Assembly: GCA_029864565.1 (NCBI GenBank)
Contig: JAOTTD010000012.1
Span: 1 to 51,196 of the forward strand
DNA from: Thermoplasmata archaeon
GTDB taxonomy: Archaea > Thermoplasmatota > Thermoplasmata > UBA10834
Length of the DNA stretch: 51,196 nucleotides
Direction: 5' to 3'
Under the pieces are notes generated by a model. It saw nothing but the letters and a program-made list of their open reading frames with translations, searched no databases and was not told where the DNA came from. Shown here one piece after another: positions 1 through 7,654 of the stretch. The position numbers and the translations under genes are program-made. The stretch's first letter is position 1. Each line of letters starts with the position of its first letter.

Positions 1-1250
1 CTGAATCCGGTTCCGCCGCCGCTATTGTGTGAGATGAACCCGTTTGCGAGATACGCGTGTGTTCCGCTGACTGTTAGGTCGACGACCCCCCGTCTCCCAA
101 CGGGCACGATCTCTTCGACACTAACATAGTATTGCCCCTCGTCGTCCGCCTCCTCATGCCCGAATCCGGAGCTTGACAATGCGTTCATGACTCCGTCTGT
201 ATCCAACCCATTGATACTCTGGTTTAGAAGCATCGAGTCGAAGCCGATCTTCTCCCTGAAAGTCTCGAAGCCAGACCTTGTGCAGATAGTGAGCTTGGAA
301 TCCACTCTATGCGTGGTCACGCCCACGTAAAACAGCATGGCCTGGAACCTGCGAGCCAACTCGACCGACCCGATCTCAACCGAGACAACTCCATCTGACG
401 AGATTCCGCCACGGCTTGTGAAAGTTCTTCTCATGAATTCACACAGTGCACTCTCGTCTGCTCTGATCACTCTGTCATCGAGTCCGGACTCCACAACTTC
501 CGAGAATCCGCACTCGACTCTGTCGAGGGTTCCACCAAGCCACCCTCCCAGCTTCATTACGAGTGTGTCGTCTTTCTCTAACGCGCCGATGCGTTTCCAG
601 TCAAAAGACCCGTCCGCATGTCTGACCATGAGCCTGTGGAGCGCGGTGCCAGTGATTGAGTATCCTTCTGCGGTTTCGACCGTGAAGACATTCTGGACTC
701 CGTTCGAGTGATTCTCCTCGACCATGTCCATGCCTTCATGGGTTTCGATCCATGAGCTGCAAGAGACCGAACCCAGGGTTCTGCATCCCGCGTCCGTCAT
801 GACGAGGGTTTCTGGCACTAGACATTTGTGGATAAGAGCGGTGTACTTGATGGCGTCGAATATCTCTTCCATGGAGTCTCCCACAGGAAGGACGAAACAT
901 GCGGACAGTTGGCCCAATTCCCTGCCCGCATTCATGAGTGTGGGGCTGTTGGGCATGAAATGCTGACGAGCCATCAGCTCGTAGAACTTCTCAGCCACCG
1001 CCTCGAGCTCAATTTCTGACTTGCCATAGTTTGCTTCAGCGGCGGCTATTGCTCTCGCCACTCTCTCGAACAACTCGCGTGGTGTTTCGGTGGGCTTTCC
1101 CTGATCATCCTTCCGGAGGTATCGGCGTTCCAGGACTGTCTTTGCGTTAGCTCCTATCTGCGGCTCCAGGCTCCAGCCTAATCCTTTCGTTAGCCCACCG
1201 TTGGCGGAGGCGACAGTACCCCCTCTTGGTTGATGTGGCTCAGCCGACAT
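1..1250 (-). CDS. nrdJ: Adenosylcobalamin-dependent (class II) ribonucleotide reductase, N-terminal part, intein-containing (partial)
   Basis: Reduces ribonucleotides to deoxyribonucleotides with adenosylcobalamin as radical source, in the cytosol. The frame opens at ATG 1250, directly behind an in-frame TAA, with a weak GAGGGGG before it, and runs off the window at base 1. The 142-residue N-extein has the class II pattern: a VLERRYL segment near residue 40, [21 protein letters not shown], then [15 protein letters not shown]. After the intein the host resumes with SGGGTGF, so the split motif is IHK-SGGGTGF, the conserved glycine-rich loop. Only about 150 host residues are visible out of an expected 700 or more, so the catalytic cysteines and C-terminal zinc ribbon lie outside. 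Family assignment rests on these motifs; class II rather than class I or III is inferred from the N-terminal pattern. Confidence 0.9.
   Translation of the reverse strand, partial: MSAEPHQPRGGTVASANGGLTKGLGWSLEPQIGANAKTVLERRYLRKDDQGKPTETPRELFERVARAIAAAEANYGKSEIELEAVAEKFYELMARQHFMPNSPTLMNAGRELGQLSACFVLPVGDSMEEIFDAIKYTALIHKCLVPETLVMTDAGCRTLGSVSCSSWIETHEGMDMVEENHSNGVQNVFTVETAEGYSITGTALHRLMVRHADGSFDWKRIGALEKDDTLVMKLGGWLGGTLDRVECGFSEVVESGLDDRVIRADESALCEFMRRTFTSRGGISSDGVVSVEIGSVELARRFQAMLFYVGVTTHRVDSKLTICTRSGFETFREKIGFDSMLLNQSINGLDTDGVMNALSSSGFGHEEADDEGQYYVSVEEIVPVGRRGVVDLTVSGTHAYLANGFISHNSGGGTGF
24..824 (-). mobile_element. Intein (267 aa) inside nrdJ, with degraded endonuclease region
   Basis: In-frame protein-splicing element between host Lys (825-827) and host Ser (21-23). 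Block A begins with the Cys nucleophile: [13 protein letters not shown]. Block B is [14 protein letters not shown], with the T-x-x-H signature. The C-terminal blocks are [16 protein letters not shown] and FISHN, with the penultimate His and terminal Asn, followed by Ser as the +1 nucleophile. All residues needed for splicing are visible, so splicing is probably active. Between the halves lies a stretch like the second LAGLIDADG repeat ([15 protein letters not shown], then [16 protein letters not shown]), but the acidic catalytic position is lost and the first repeat is missing, so homing activity is probably gone. The length is between a mini-intein and a full endonuclease intein. Confidence 0.92.
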
Positions 1251-1708
1251 TTATCCCCCTCTGACTCGCAGTTGACAGCGATATCTAGAGCAAGCCTTTG
1301 TAGCACCCGTCGATGGTTCCTCCATCCTGTTCGACACAGAGTCGGGACCACGTTCCCTGGCTGCGTGGGATGCGAAAAGCTTTGCTGTTGAGCGTAGCCT
1401 GCGCAATTGGGTTACGTGGCTAAAATGGCTTTTCCGACAAGACTTGGTAACACTTGTCGGCATCCATCCACTGGAAGCGCCACTATGTTTTACCATGTTT
1501 GTTATCCGATTTATTACCAACACGTCGTGCCAGCATCCGCGCGGCGTCGTCCGTGGTCTGATATCGCTCGCTGATAGGGAGTCCGTATGTAGTTAACGGC
1601 GATATGACTCTTCCCGTGGATGCGCTTGCTTCTGCGAAACGCGTCCGAATCAGCTGATAAGTTTGAATATCAGGTCTTATAATGGTGAGGATGCATTCAA
1701 GGAGTCGT
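1251..1708. other. Intergenic region upstream of nrdJ and moaD-like gene
   Basis: About 460 bases between the divergent nrdJ and moaD-like starts. Open frames here are short, basic and unlike known proteins, and no tRNA-like structure was seen. A TATA-like CTTATAATGG at 1674-1683 precedes the moaD-like start by about 25 bases. No convincing nrdJ TATA box was found close to 1250; an AATAAATC-like stretch near 1507-1516 is too far upstream to assign. Confidence 0.4.
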
Positions 1709-1960
1709 ATGCCAATGAGAGTCAGGGTCAAGTTGTTCGCCTCTTTCAGAGACATAGTGGGCAAGAAGGAGGAAGAGATCGAGATCGGGGACGGCACCAC
1801 GGTCCAGATGCTTCTGGAGCAGTACATCGGCAGGTTTCCAGAGATGGCTAGGTTTCGCGAACACATCATACTCTCGGTGAACAGGGAGTACGGCCCTTCG
1901 AGACTGGTTTTGAAGGAAGGGGACGAGGTATCGTTCCTCCCCCCGGTTAGCGGAGGATGA
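1709..1960 (+). CDS. MoaD/ThiS-family sulfur carrier protein
   Basis: Small ubiquitin-fold sulfur carrier. It probably supplies thiocarboxylate sulfur to molybdopterin synthase (MoaD role), or acts in another sulfur-transfer path such as thiamine or tRNA thiolation. It begins RVRVKLFASFRDIVGKKEEE and ends LPPVSGG; the C-terminal Gly-Gly is where the thiocarboxylate forms. The length of about 83 residues is typical. AAGGAG at 1699-1704 lies 4 bases before ATG 1709 and 10 before ATG 1715, so either could be used; a TATA-like box near 1674-1683 would put the transcript start close to 1705. No moaE, thiF-like activator or other molybdopterin gene is adjacent, so the exact pathway is open. Confidence 0.8.
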   Translation: MPMRVRVKLFASFRDIVGKKEEEIEIGDGTTVQMLLEQYIGRFPEMARFREHIILSVNREYGPSRLVLKEGDEVSFLPPVSGG

Positions 1961-2095
1961 GTTAGCCAAGCGCGATTCTGGAGAATCAGTAAATATTACC
2001 AGTGACATAATGCCGCCATAACGACAACCACTCCTGTACCCTGGCTCAGGCAATCGGGCCATTTCAGACCCATGGACGCTAAGATGTGACACACG

Positions 2096-3853
2096 ATGTT
2101 TCAACCACGGTTTCTGACTGCGTTCTCCATTTGCATATGCGCCGTCATGATGATAACGATCTCAACCACCGGCCCGTTCACCGATGACACGCGCGGAATT
2201 GCGTCGGTCTCCATTGCTGAGGGCGGACCTGCGTCGGATTATGTCTATAGGAATTTCACTGTGATCAAGGAAACCCTGTATGCGACTGAGGCAGCGTTCC
2301 CGGAGATTGCCAAGGTCTACGACATAGGCGATAGCTGGGAGAAGACTCAGGGCATTGCTGACAGGGACATCTTGGCCATCAAGATATCCGATAACGTCGA
2401 GGTCGACGAGGACGAGCCAGAGGTCCTAATAATGGCACTCCATCACGCTAGGGAATGGCCCTCTGCGGAGATCGCGGCACAACTTATCGAGAATCTGACT
2501 GCCCAGTATGGCTCGGATCACAGGATTAGTTGGGTGGTTGACAACAGGGAGACCTGGATAGTCCCCGTGGTGAACCCCGATGGTCTAGATTTCTCGATGT
2601 CTGATCCACTCAACGAGGGCTGGCGGAAGAACAGGCGAGATAACAGAGACGGGACTTACGGTGTCGACCTCAACAGGAACTACAATGGCTCTCAAAATGA
2701 CGATCCTCTTGGTGAATGGGGCGGAGCTGGCAGTTCCAACGACACTTCAGACACCACATATTGCGGAGAGTATCCATTCTCCGAACCCGAGACTCAGGCG
2801 ATTCGCGACTTGGCGCTGAACCAGAGCTTCGTCGTGGCGATAGACTTCCACACCTATAGCGACTTGGTGATGTGGCCGTGGGGATATACAACTGAAACAC
2901 CCCCCGACAACGACGATCTGGTGAGGATAGGCACCAATTTGGCGGCACTCAATGGATACACTGCTGACCAATCGGTAGGGTTGTATCCAACAACTGGAGA
3001 TTCCCTCGATTGGCTGTATGGCGGCGCAGATGTATACGCCTTCCTGTTCGAGGTCGGCACTATGCAGGATGGATATCATCCCGAGGACGAGGACGCCGTG
3101 ATGGCTCAAATAGCGGAGAACATCCCACCCGCTCTACTGCTCTTAGAGGTCGCTGGCGACAGGAACGAACGCCCGTTCGACATCGAGCATGTGCCATTGA
3201 GCGGCTCGCTTCCAGCTGGCGTCGGGCTGCAAGTTGAAGCCAACATCACTGCGGGGAGAGGTGTCGATGTGGATTCCGTCACCTTCAACTACCGAATCGA
3301 CGAGGGCGTTTGGGTTGAGGAACTCATGCCCAAGACGTCAGGAAACGACACGTATGCGTTCGAGCTATCTCCACAGGCGCCCGGGTCGAGCGTGGATTAT
3401 TTCATCTCTGCTCGTGACGAGGGGTCTGTGAGCCTCTCATCTCCGAAGTACGCTCCGTACGAAGTACACTCCTTTTCGATACTCTTCGACGAGGAAGATC
3501 CGGTCGCGAGCGCCGGAGTCGACATAGACGGGTACGTCGGGGTGCCCGTGACATTCACAGGTCAAGGTTCGACGGATAATGTCGGCGTGGATAACTACAC
3601 ATGGAGTTTCGTATACGACTCATCGCCGATCGAGCTATATGGCGTGTCACCGACCTACACTTTCTGGCAGGAAGGGGTGTACCTCGTGACGCTTTTGGTC
3701 AAAGACGCCTCTGGCAACACGAATAGCGACACCGTGACAGTAACCGTCACCTCGGAAGCCATACCGGAATTCAGCCAAGCTGTCCTACCGGTGGTGGCGC
3801 TGTTGGCTCTGTTCGCCATCTTCCGCCATGGCCGGCGAGCGAAAACGAGATGA
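2096..3853 (+). CDS. Secreted M14 zinc carboxypeptidase with PKD domain and PEF-CTERM-like anchor
   Basis: Exported metallocarboxypeptidase that removes C-terminal residues from peptides. Residues 1-25 form a hydrophobic signal peptide. The M14 domain (about 50-350) shows the zinc ligands in HAREW (His117, Glu120) and His252 in IDFHTYSD, the substrate-binding DLNRNY near 191-196, and the catalytic Glu319 in FLFEVGT. A beta-rich linker follows, then a PKD-like domain at about 460-550. The tail IPEFSQAVLPVVALL, a hydrophobic stretch and RHGRRAKTR match the archaeal PEF-CTERM pattern read by archaeosortases, so the enzyme is probably processed and anchored at the cell surface. A TATA-like AGTAAATATTAC lies near 1989-2000. 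It stands alone, in line with peptide scavenging. No archaeosortase gene is in the window. Confidence 0.9.
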   Translation: MFQPRFLTAFSICICAVMMITISTTGPFTDDTRGIASVSIAEGGPASDYVYRNFTVIKETLYATEAAFPEIAKVYDIGDSWEKTQGIADRDILAIKISDNVEVDEDEPEVLIMALHHAREWPSAEIAAQLIENLTAQYGSDHRISWVVDNRETWIVPVVNPDGLDFSMSDPLNEGWRKNRRDNRDGTYGVDLNRNYNGSQNDDPLGEWGGAGSSNDTSDTTYCGEYPFSEPETQAIRDLALNQSFVVAIDFHTYSDLVMWPWGYTTETPPDNDDLVRIGTNLAALNGYTADQSVGLYPTTGDSLDWLYGGADVYAFLFEVGTMQDGYHPEDEDAVMAQIAENIPPALLLLEVAGDRNERPFDIEHVPLSGSLPAGVGLQVEANITAGRGVDVDSVTFNYRIDEGVWVEELMPKTSGNDTYAFELSPQAPGSSVDYFISARDEGSVSLSSPKYAPYEVHSFSILFDEEDPVASAGVDIDGYVGVPVTFTGQGSTDNVGVDNYTWSFVYDSSPIELYGVSPTYTFWQEGVYLVTLLVKDASGNTNSDTVTVTVTSEAIPEFSQAVLPVVALLALFAIFRHGRRAKTR

Positions 3854-3891
3854 GTGGCACGACGATCCGCCGACGCCCGCCTGAACGGCAA

Positions 3892-4329
3892 TCATTCAAG
3901 AAGGGCAACCCTCAGGCGCTCCCCCTTCTCGCATTGGACTTCCGCGTTCTCGACAGAGGCGATCTTGAATCTCATGCCCTCCAACGCGCCCAAGGGTTTG
4001 CACATCCTGTAATTCGGGCAGCTGAGACTCCTGCATTCGCTCTCTTCGAAGGTCAGCATGGCTCCTTCAAGAGCGGCCTTCGCGGGAATCATCGCGCGTA
4101 ACGGTATCTTCTCCACCTCGACGACCCTCACTCCTTCTTCGTGGATCCTGCATTCGTGCTGCACGTCCCTGATGCTCTTCACCCGGTATCTCCTATTCTC
4201 CTCCAGATGGAAGCATACGTTCCTGACCTTGCAGTCCCTGCACTCCGCCAGAGGCCCGCCGAAAACGAATTCAAAACCTTCCTTGCATTGCTTCTTGCCT
4301 ACGACTGTAACCAGTACCATGTCGTTCAC
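3892..4329 (-). CDS. UPF0179 family protein
   Basis: Conserved archaeal protein of unknown function, 145 residues, the usual length. The family pattern is clear: VTVVGKKQCKEGFEFVFGGP, then paired cysteines in CRDCKVRNVC and CRSLSCPNYRMC, and a basic-acidic middle (VRVVEVEKI). Eight or more cysteines suggest a bound metal or iron-sulfur cluster; that is inference. It lies 17 bases downstream of the egsA stop on the same strand and is probably co-transcribed with it. A link to lipid synthesis is suggested only by this neighbourhood. Confidence 0.85.
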   Translation of the reverse strand: MNDMVLVTVVGKKQCKEGFEFVFGGPLAECRDCKVRNVCFHLEENRRYRVKSIRDVQHECRIHEEGVRVVEVEKIPLRAMIPAKAALEGAMLTFEESECRSLSCPNYRMCKPLGALEGMRFKIASVENAEVQCEKGERLRVALLE

Positions 4330-4346
4330 CCCATATTGCCGCTTCT

Positions 4347-5414
4347 TCAGACCACCTTGGTGATTCTCGCCAGGCGGTCAGCAGCGTCGGAGGTCAACCC
4401 TCTGTCTCCCAGGATGGTGTACCTGTCCTTCCTTATCCCATGCGCGTGCACGAGGGCGTCGATGACCTGCTCTGGGGAGATTCCCAACTCCTCCGCGCTC
4501 GTCGGGGCCCCTATCTGTCGTAGGGCTTCGCGAATCCTCTCCCAGTCACCCCCATGGAGATACATCATCATGATTGACCCAACGCCGCACTGCTCTCCGT
4601 GGAGAGCTTTGCCTGGCGCCGCTTTATCGAGAACGTGTGAGAACATGTGCTCCGAACCGCTCGTAGGACGTGATGAACTGGCAACCGCCATGGATATGCC
4701 TGAGATTATGATAGGCCTTATGGCCACCCAAACGCTGTCCTCCAGGTTGGGCTTGATCGCCGCAGCGTTCTCGATTATTGATTCGGCAGCGTATTTTGCG
4801 AGGTTTGCCGCACTCGAGCTGAAGAACTCGCCTCTCAACCTTGACGCAAGTTCCCAGTCCAGCACCGCTGTCGTGTTCGAGATCACGTCTGCGCATCCTG
4901 ACGCGAGCAGCCTATAAGGGGCCTTGACTATCAATGCGGTGTCTGCTACGACTCCAAGCGGCACACTCGCGTTGAGCGAAAGAGAGTTGCCGCCGTCCTT
5001 GATGGAAGCCCTGGGACTCGCTATGCCATCGTGGGATGCGGATGTTGGCACGCTAAGGAATGGTTTCCGAAGGTTGCCTGACGCGAGCTTCGCAAGGTCG
5101 ATTTTGCTGCCGCCTCCCACTCCTATCAGGAAGGATGCGTCGACCTCTTTGGTGTGCTCCTCCACCTTGACGAGATTGTCTCTGCTGGCCTCTCCCACAG
5201 TAATGGTGTGGACGTCGTAGTCTTGCTCCTCCAGGACCTCAGAAACCAGTCTTGCGGCGAGATTGCCGGTCGTCGCGCCCGTTACGAGGAGCACAGGCCC
5301 TTCGAGCTCGAAGTCTCTGGACATATGCCCGATCTCCTTGACCACGTCGTGTCCCGCGAGCACCTGCCTGGGGAAATGCATGGCCTTGGCCTTCGTGAAA
5401 CTGTCGGTCGTCAA
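4347..5414 (-). CDS. egsA: sn-glycerol-1-phosphate dehydrogenase
   Basis: Reduces dihydroxyacetone phosphate to sn-glycerol-1-phosphate, the first committed step in archaeal ether-lipid backbones and the basis of their stereochemistry. At 355 residues it is family length. Visible motifs: the NAD(P)-binding GVGGGSKIDLAKLAS near 98-112, SVPTSASHDGIASP near 121-134, and metal-site segments CADVISN (174-180), SGSEHMFSH (252-260, His256) and LHGEQCGVGS (271-280, His272). The start is TTG 5414, behind GAGGGT at suitable spacing; a TATA-like CAACTTATCC reverse element lies near 5453-5463. UPF0179 follows in the same operon. This gene is strong evidence that the host is an archaeon. Confidence 0.95.
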   Translation of the reverse strand: MTTDSFTKAKAMHFPRQVLAGHDVVKEIGHMSRDFELEGPVLLVTGATTGNLAARLVSEVLEEQDYDVHTITVGEASRDNLVKVEEHTKEVDASFLIGVGGGSKIDLAKLASGNLRKPFLSVPTSASHDGIASPRASIKDGGNSLSLNASVPLGVVADTALIVKAPYRLLASGCADVISNTTAVLDWELASRLRGEFFSSSAANLAKYAAESIIENAAAIKPNLEDSVWVAIRPIIISGISMAVASSSRPTSGSEHMFSHVLDKAAPGKALHGEQCGVGSIMMMYLHGGDWERIREALRQIGAPTSAEELGISPEQVIDALVHAHGIRKDRYTILGDRGLTSDAADRLARITKVV

Positions 5415-5528
5415 ATCGGTAACCCTCGTTCAGGTATGATAGCCCTCATCTTCAACTTATCCCTTTCTATATTCGCAATCGCATATTATCCTGGCGGGCG
5501 TCTGGCACAGGTGTCCCAGAGCGATCCG

Positions 5529-5888
5529 CTAAAGTGAGACCTTCTGCATCCGCTCGATAAGGTCGTCCATCCTGAACGGCTTGGGAAGGAACTCCGTCGC
5601 CCCAGCCTCCCTTGCCTCCTTCTCGACCAGGACGTCAGCGCTCACGAATATGATCTTCTGGATCGGGTTGAGCCTCATAATCTCGCGCGTGGCCTCGACA
5701 CCATTCATCACTGGCATCCTGTGGTCCATGATCACCACGTCCGGCTTCTCGAAAGCGTCATTGTATCTCCTGATGGCCTCTTCGCCGTCGAAGGCCGTGC
5801 CAACCACCTTGTATCCCCGCAGCTGCAGGATGTCTCTGTACAGCTCGACTATGAAGAGCTCGTCATCAACGATCAGAACACTTGTCAT
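5529..5888 (-). CDS. Response regulator, receiver domain only (CheY-like)
   Basis: Single-domain phosphoacceptor of 119 residues. It has the acidic pair Asp8-Asp9 (LIVDDE), phosphorylation site Asp55 (VIMDHRMP), Ser83 (FVSAD) and Lys103 (LPKPF). There is no output domain, so it must signal by protein contact. Its ATG overlaps the stop of the upstream histidine kinase by four bases, indicating translational coupling and a cognate pair. Target unknown; no chemotaxis or archaellum gene is in the window. Confidence 0.92.
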   Translation of the reverse strand: MTSVLIVDDELFIVELYRDILQLRGYKVVGTAFDGEEAIRRYNDAFEKPDVVIMDHRMPVMNGVEATREIMRLNPIQKIIFVSADVLVEKEAREAGATEFLPKPFRMDDLIERMQKVSL

Positions 5889-6598
5889 ATGGCGGTCGCT
5901 CCCTTGTAAGTCATTGTAAACGCGCCTCCGCGCCCGTCAAAGCAGTCGATTTCAATCTTCCCGCCGAGCTTCTCGACCATCATCTTCGACAGTAGTATGC
6001 CGGCGAGCCTCACGGTCTTCGAGCGGCGCTCCTCGGGACCGCACACGATGGTGTCTAGGTCAACTGGGGTTGAGAGCACAAGGCCCGAGTCCTGCAAGCG
6101 CACGCACCAGGTGCAATCATCGTCTCCCGCGCGTTCTATGCTGATCGAGATTTCGGGCGATTCGGAATGGTCCAGCTGAACCATGTTGATCAAAGCGTTG
6201 AGGATTGACTGAGAGACGAGGTCCTTCGAATCGACGACGGTCGCCTCTGTGAGATTTTCGAAGGCGAAGCGTATCCCTCGATGGGGCAAGATGCTGCTCA
6301 ATGCTGTCGTCGCTTTCGCGACTTCCTCTGCCAGAGATACCGTGGTGGTCTTCAACTCTGTTTCGTTCTGGAGCAGGCAAAGCTTGTTGATGCTCTCCAT
6401 GAGCTGGGTTGAAATCCTTACCTGAGAAGTGGCTTTCTCAGCATGCTCCCTGGACCGGTTGTCCAGGCTTGACGACGACATCATGTACTCTATGCTGCTC
6501 AGCACGGTTTGGTTCAGGTTCAGAATGTCGTGACTCAAGAGGTCCATGTAAGCCGGCAACTCTTCTTCCAAGCTCCGGCCGCGCCTTTCCCCGTTCAA
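5885..6598 (-). CDS. Soluble histidine kinase, divergent
   Basis: Cytosolic sensor kinase of 237 residues, without membrane segments or an obvious sensor domain. The H-box is LLSHDILNLNQTVLSS (His near residue 20); the ATPase half has SILNALINMVQ as N-box and a weak G1 box at LQDSGLVL, then LLSKMMVEKLGGKIEID. The usual DNGxG and GxGLG boxes are poorly kept, so its ATP site is unusual. I chose TTG 6598: GAGGAG at 6607-6612 sits 8 bases before it, and a TATA box at 6649-6658 puts the transcript start near 6628. The longer open frame would begin upstream of that TATA box. It overlaps the response regulator by four bases. The H-box style resembles that of the GAF kinase near 43.3 kb. Confidence 0.78.
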   Translation of the reverse strand: MNGERRGRSLEEELPAYMDLLSHDILNLNQTVLSSIEYMMSSSSLDNRSREHAEKATSQVRISTQLMESINKLCLLQNETELKTTTVSLAEEVAKATTALSSILPHRGIRFAFENLTEATVVDSKDLVSQSILNALINMVQLDHSESPEISISIERAGDDDCTWCVRLQDSGLVLSTPVDLDTIVCGPEERRSKTVRLAGILLSKMMVEKLGGKIEIDCFDGRGGAFTMTYKGATAI

Positions 6599-6648
6599 AG
6601 CTATTGCTCCTCGATGATGCCCTAGGCCTGAGTTAAGGTAATGATGGC

Positions 6649-6658
6649 TTAATATACT
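6649..6658 (-). promoter_or_regulatory. TATA box for kinase-regulator operon
   Basis: Reverse-strand AGTATATTAA, about 22-30 bases before the inferred transcript start near 6628. It lies inside the longer open frame and supports the internal TTG start at 6598. Confidence 0.55.
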
Positions 6659-6746
6659 TATTCGGGGGAGGTCGCGGTTCTGGCACAGTTCCGGGCAGGC
6701 TTCTATGCCAACGATGTTCAGAGATGGACGTAATTGTCGCCACCGC

Positions 6747-7532
6747 TCAGGCATAGTAATCCAGGGTTCGCACGCTGGACGCCGTCTCGACCTCCGTTCC
6801 CTCGGTGACCCACTTCCAGTAGTTGTCGGGAAGCGTTTCGCTGTCGAACTCTGGGTCCTTCCTGGAATTCAGGTTCTTAATATCCGACAGCAGCAACCAG
6901 AACCGCTTGGCATCTTTTCTTCCCTTCCTGCTCGGGAACCTATCGCGCGATTCGATCAGAATCTCGTTGTTCAGACAGATGTGGGCGTGCTCATCGTCGA
7001 GCACAACAACCGCATATCCTGGCTTCCTCCTAGCGAAGTGTCTGAGAATGAGATCCATGACTTGGTGTTCGAAGCTGGCACGTCCTATTATCGCCTTGTT
7101 CGCGGAATCCTCCGTGAACGACAGGAAGTCTCTCGCCCTGCGGAATTCGCCCGTGACGCGGCGGACCCGGTCCTTCATCTCCTTTGCCTCCGGGCTCTCT
7201 TGGGAGAGGTACGCCTTCGTACCCTTCTTCTCTATAAGCTCCAGCACCCTGAATACCAGCTGATACCTGTCCCTGGCGGCGAACCTCGAGGCCCAGAATA
7301 TCTCGTCTTCGAGGATTTCGTTCAGTTTCGGGTTCTCCAGGAAGTCTAGCCCGCCGAACCTCTCCCTGAATTCCGAATACAGCTCGCTGTAGTCGATTGC
7401 GTCTGCGTCTAGTGTCTCCTCAAAGAAGAACTTCTGGCCTCGCGTGTTCTCGATTGGCTTGCCGTTGTAGACCCTGCTCGCGAGGTATGCCCTGACGATG
7501 GACTTCGGTGAAGGTCTGAAGAGTACTAGCAT
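6747..7532 (-). CDS. Conserved-looking hypothetical protein (unrecognised)
   Basis: A 261-residue soluble protein, rich in charged residues, that I do not recognise. ATG 7532 begins MLVLFRPSPKSIVRAYL; GAGGTG lies about 9 bases before it and a TATA box at 7572-7582 about 45 bases upstream, so the longer frame to 7760 is not used. Visible segments are a helical middle with ENPKLNEILEDEIFWASRFA and RDRYQLVFRVLELIEKKGTK, and an IVIVLDDEHAHI-like strand (VVVLDDEHAHICLNNEILI). No enzyme motif is clear. Codon use is like its neighbours. It is divergent from the TPR gene and shares its promoter region. Confidence 0.7.
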   Translation of the reverse strand: MLVLFRPSPKSIVRAYLASRVYNGKPIENTRGQKFFFEETLDADAIDYSELYSEFRERFGGLDFLENPKLNEILEDEIFWASRFAARDRYQLVFRVLELIEKKGTKAYLSQESPEAKEMKDRVRRVTGEFRRARDFLSFTEDSANKAIIGRASFEHQVMDLILRHFARRKPGYAVVVLDDEHAHICLNNEILIESRDRFPSRKGRKDAKRFWLLLSDIKNLNSRKDPEFDSETLPDNYWKWVTEGTEVETASSVRTLDYYA

Positions 7533-7571
7533 CTCGCGACACACCTCGGGATGTGGAATTATACTCGATAT

Positions 7572-7582
7572 CAAATATAAAC
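7572..7582 (-). promoter_or_regulatory. TATA box between divergent genes
   Basis: CAAATATAAAC on the plus strand reads GTTTATATTTG on the minus strand, close to the archaeal TATA consensus, with a purine-rich CCCAAA before it as BRE. It fits a minus transcript starting near 7550 (18-base leader). The same AT-rich element may serve the plus-strand TPR gene. Confidence 0.5.
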
Positions 7583-7654
7583 TTTGGGGGAAGCGGTACG
7601 GACGTAGTCCCCATTCAAAAAGAATATCTACGTCCCCATGCATGGAAAGGCTGC

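Noticed and set aside
337-711. Plus-strand open frame of 124 codons at the left end
   Set aside because: It is antisense to the nrdJ intein, whose minus-strand frame has all intein motifs.
4141-4917. Plus-strand open frame of 258 codons
   Set aside because: Antisense to egsA and UPF0179, which have strong family motifs; composition is that of a shadow frame.
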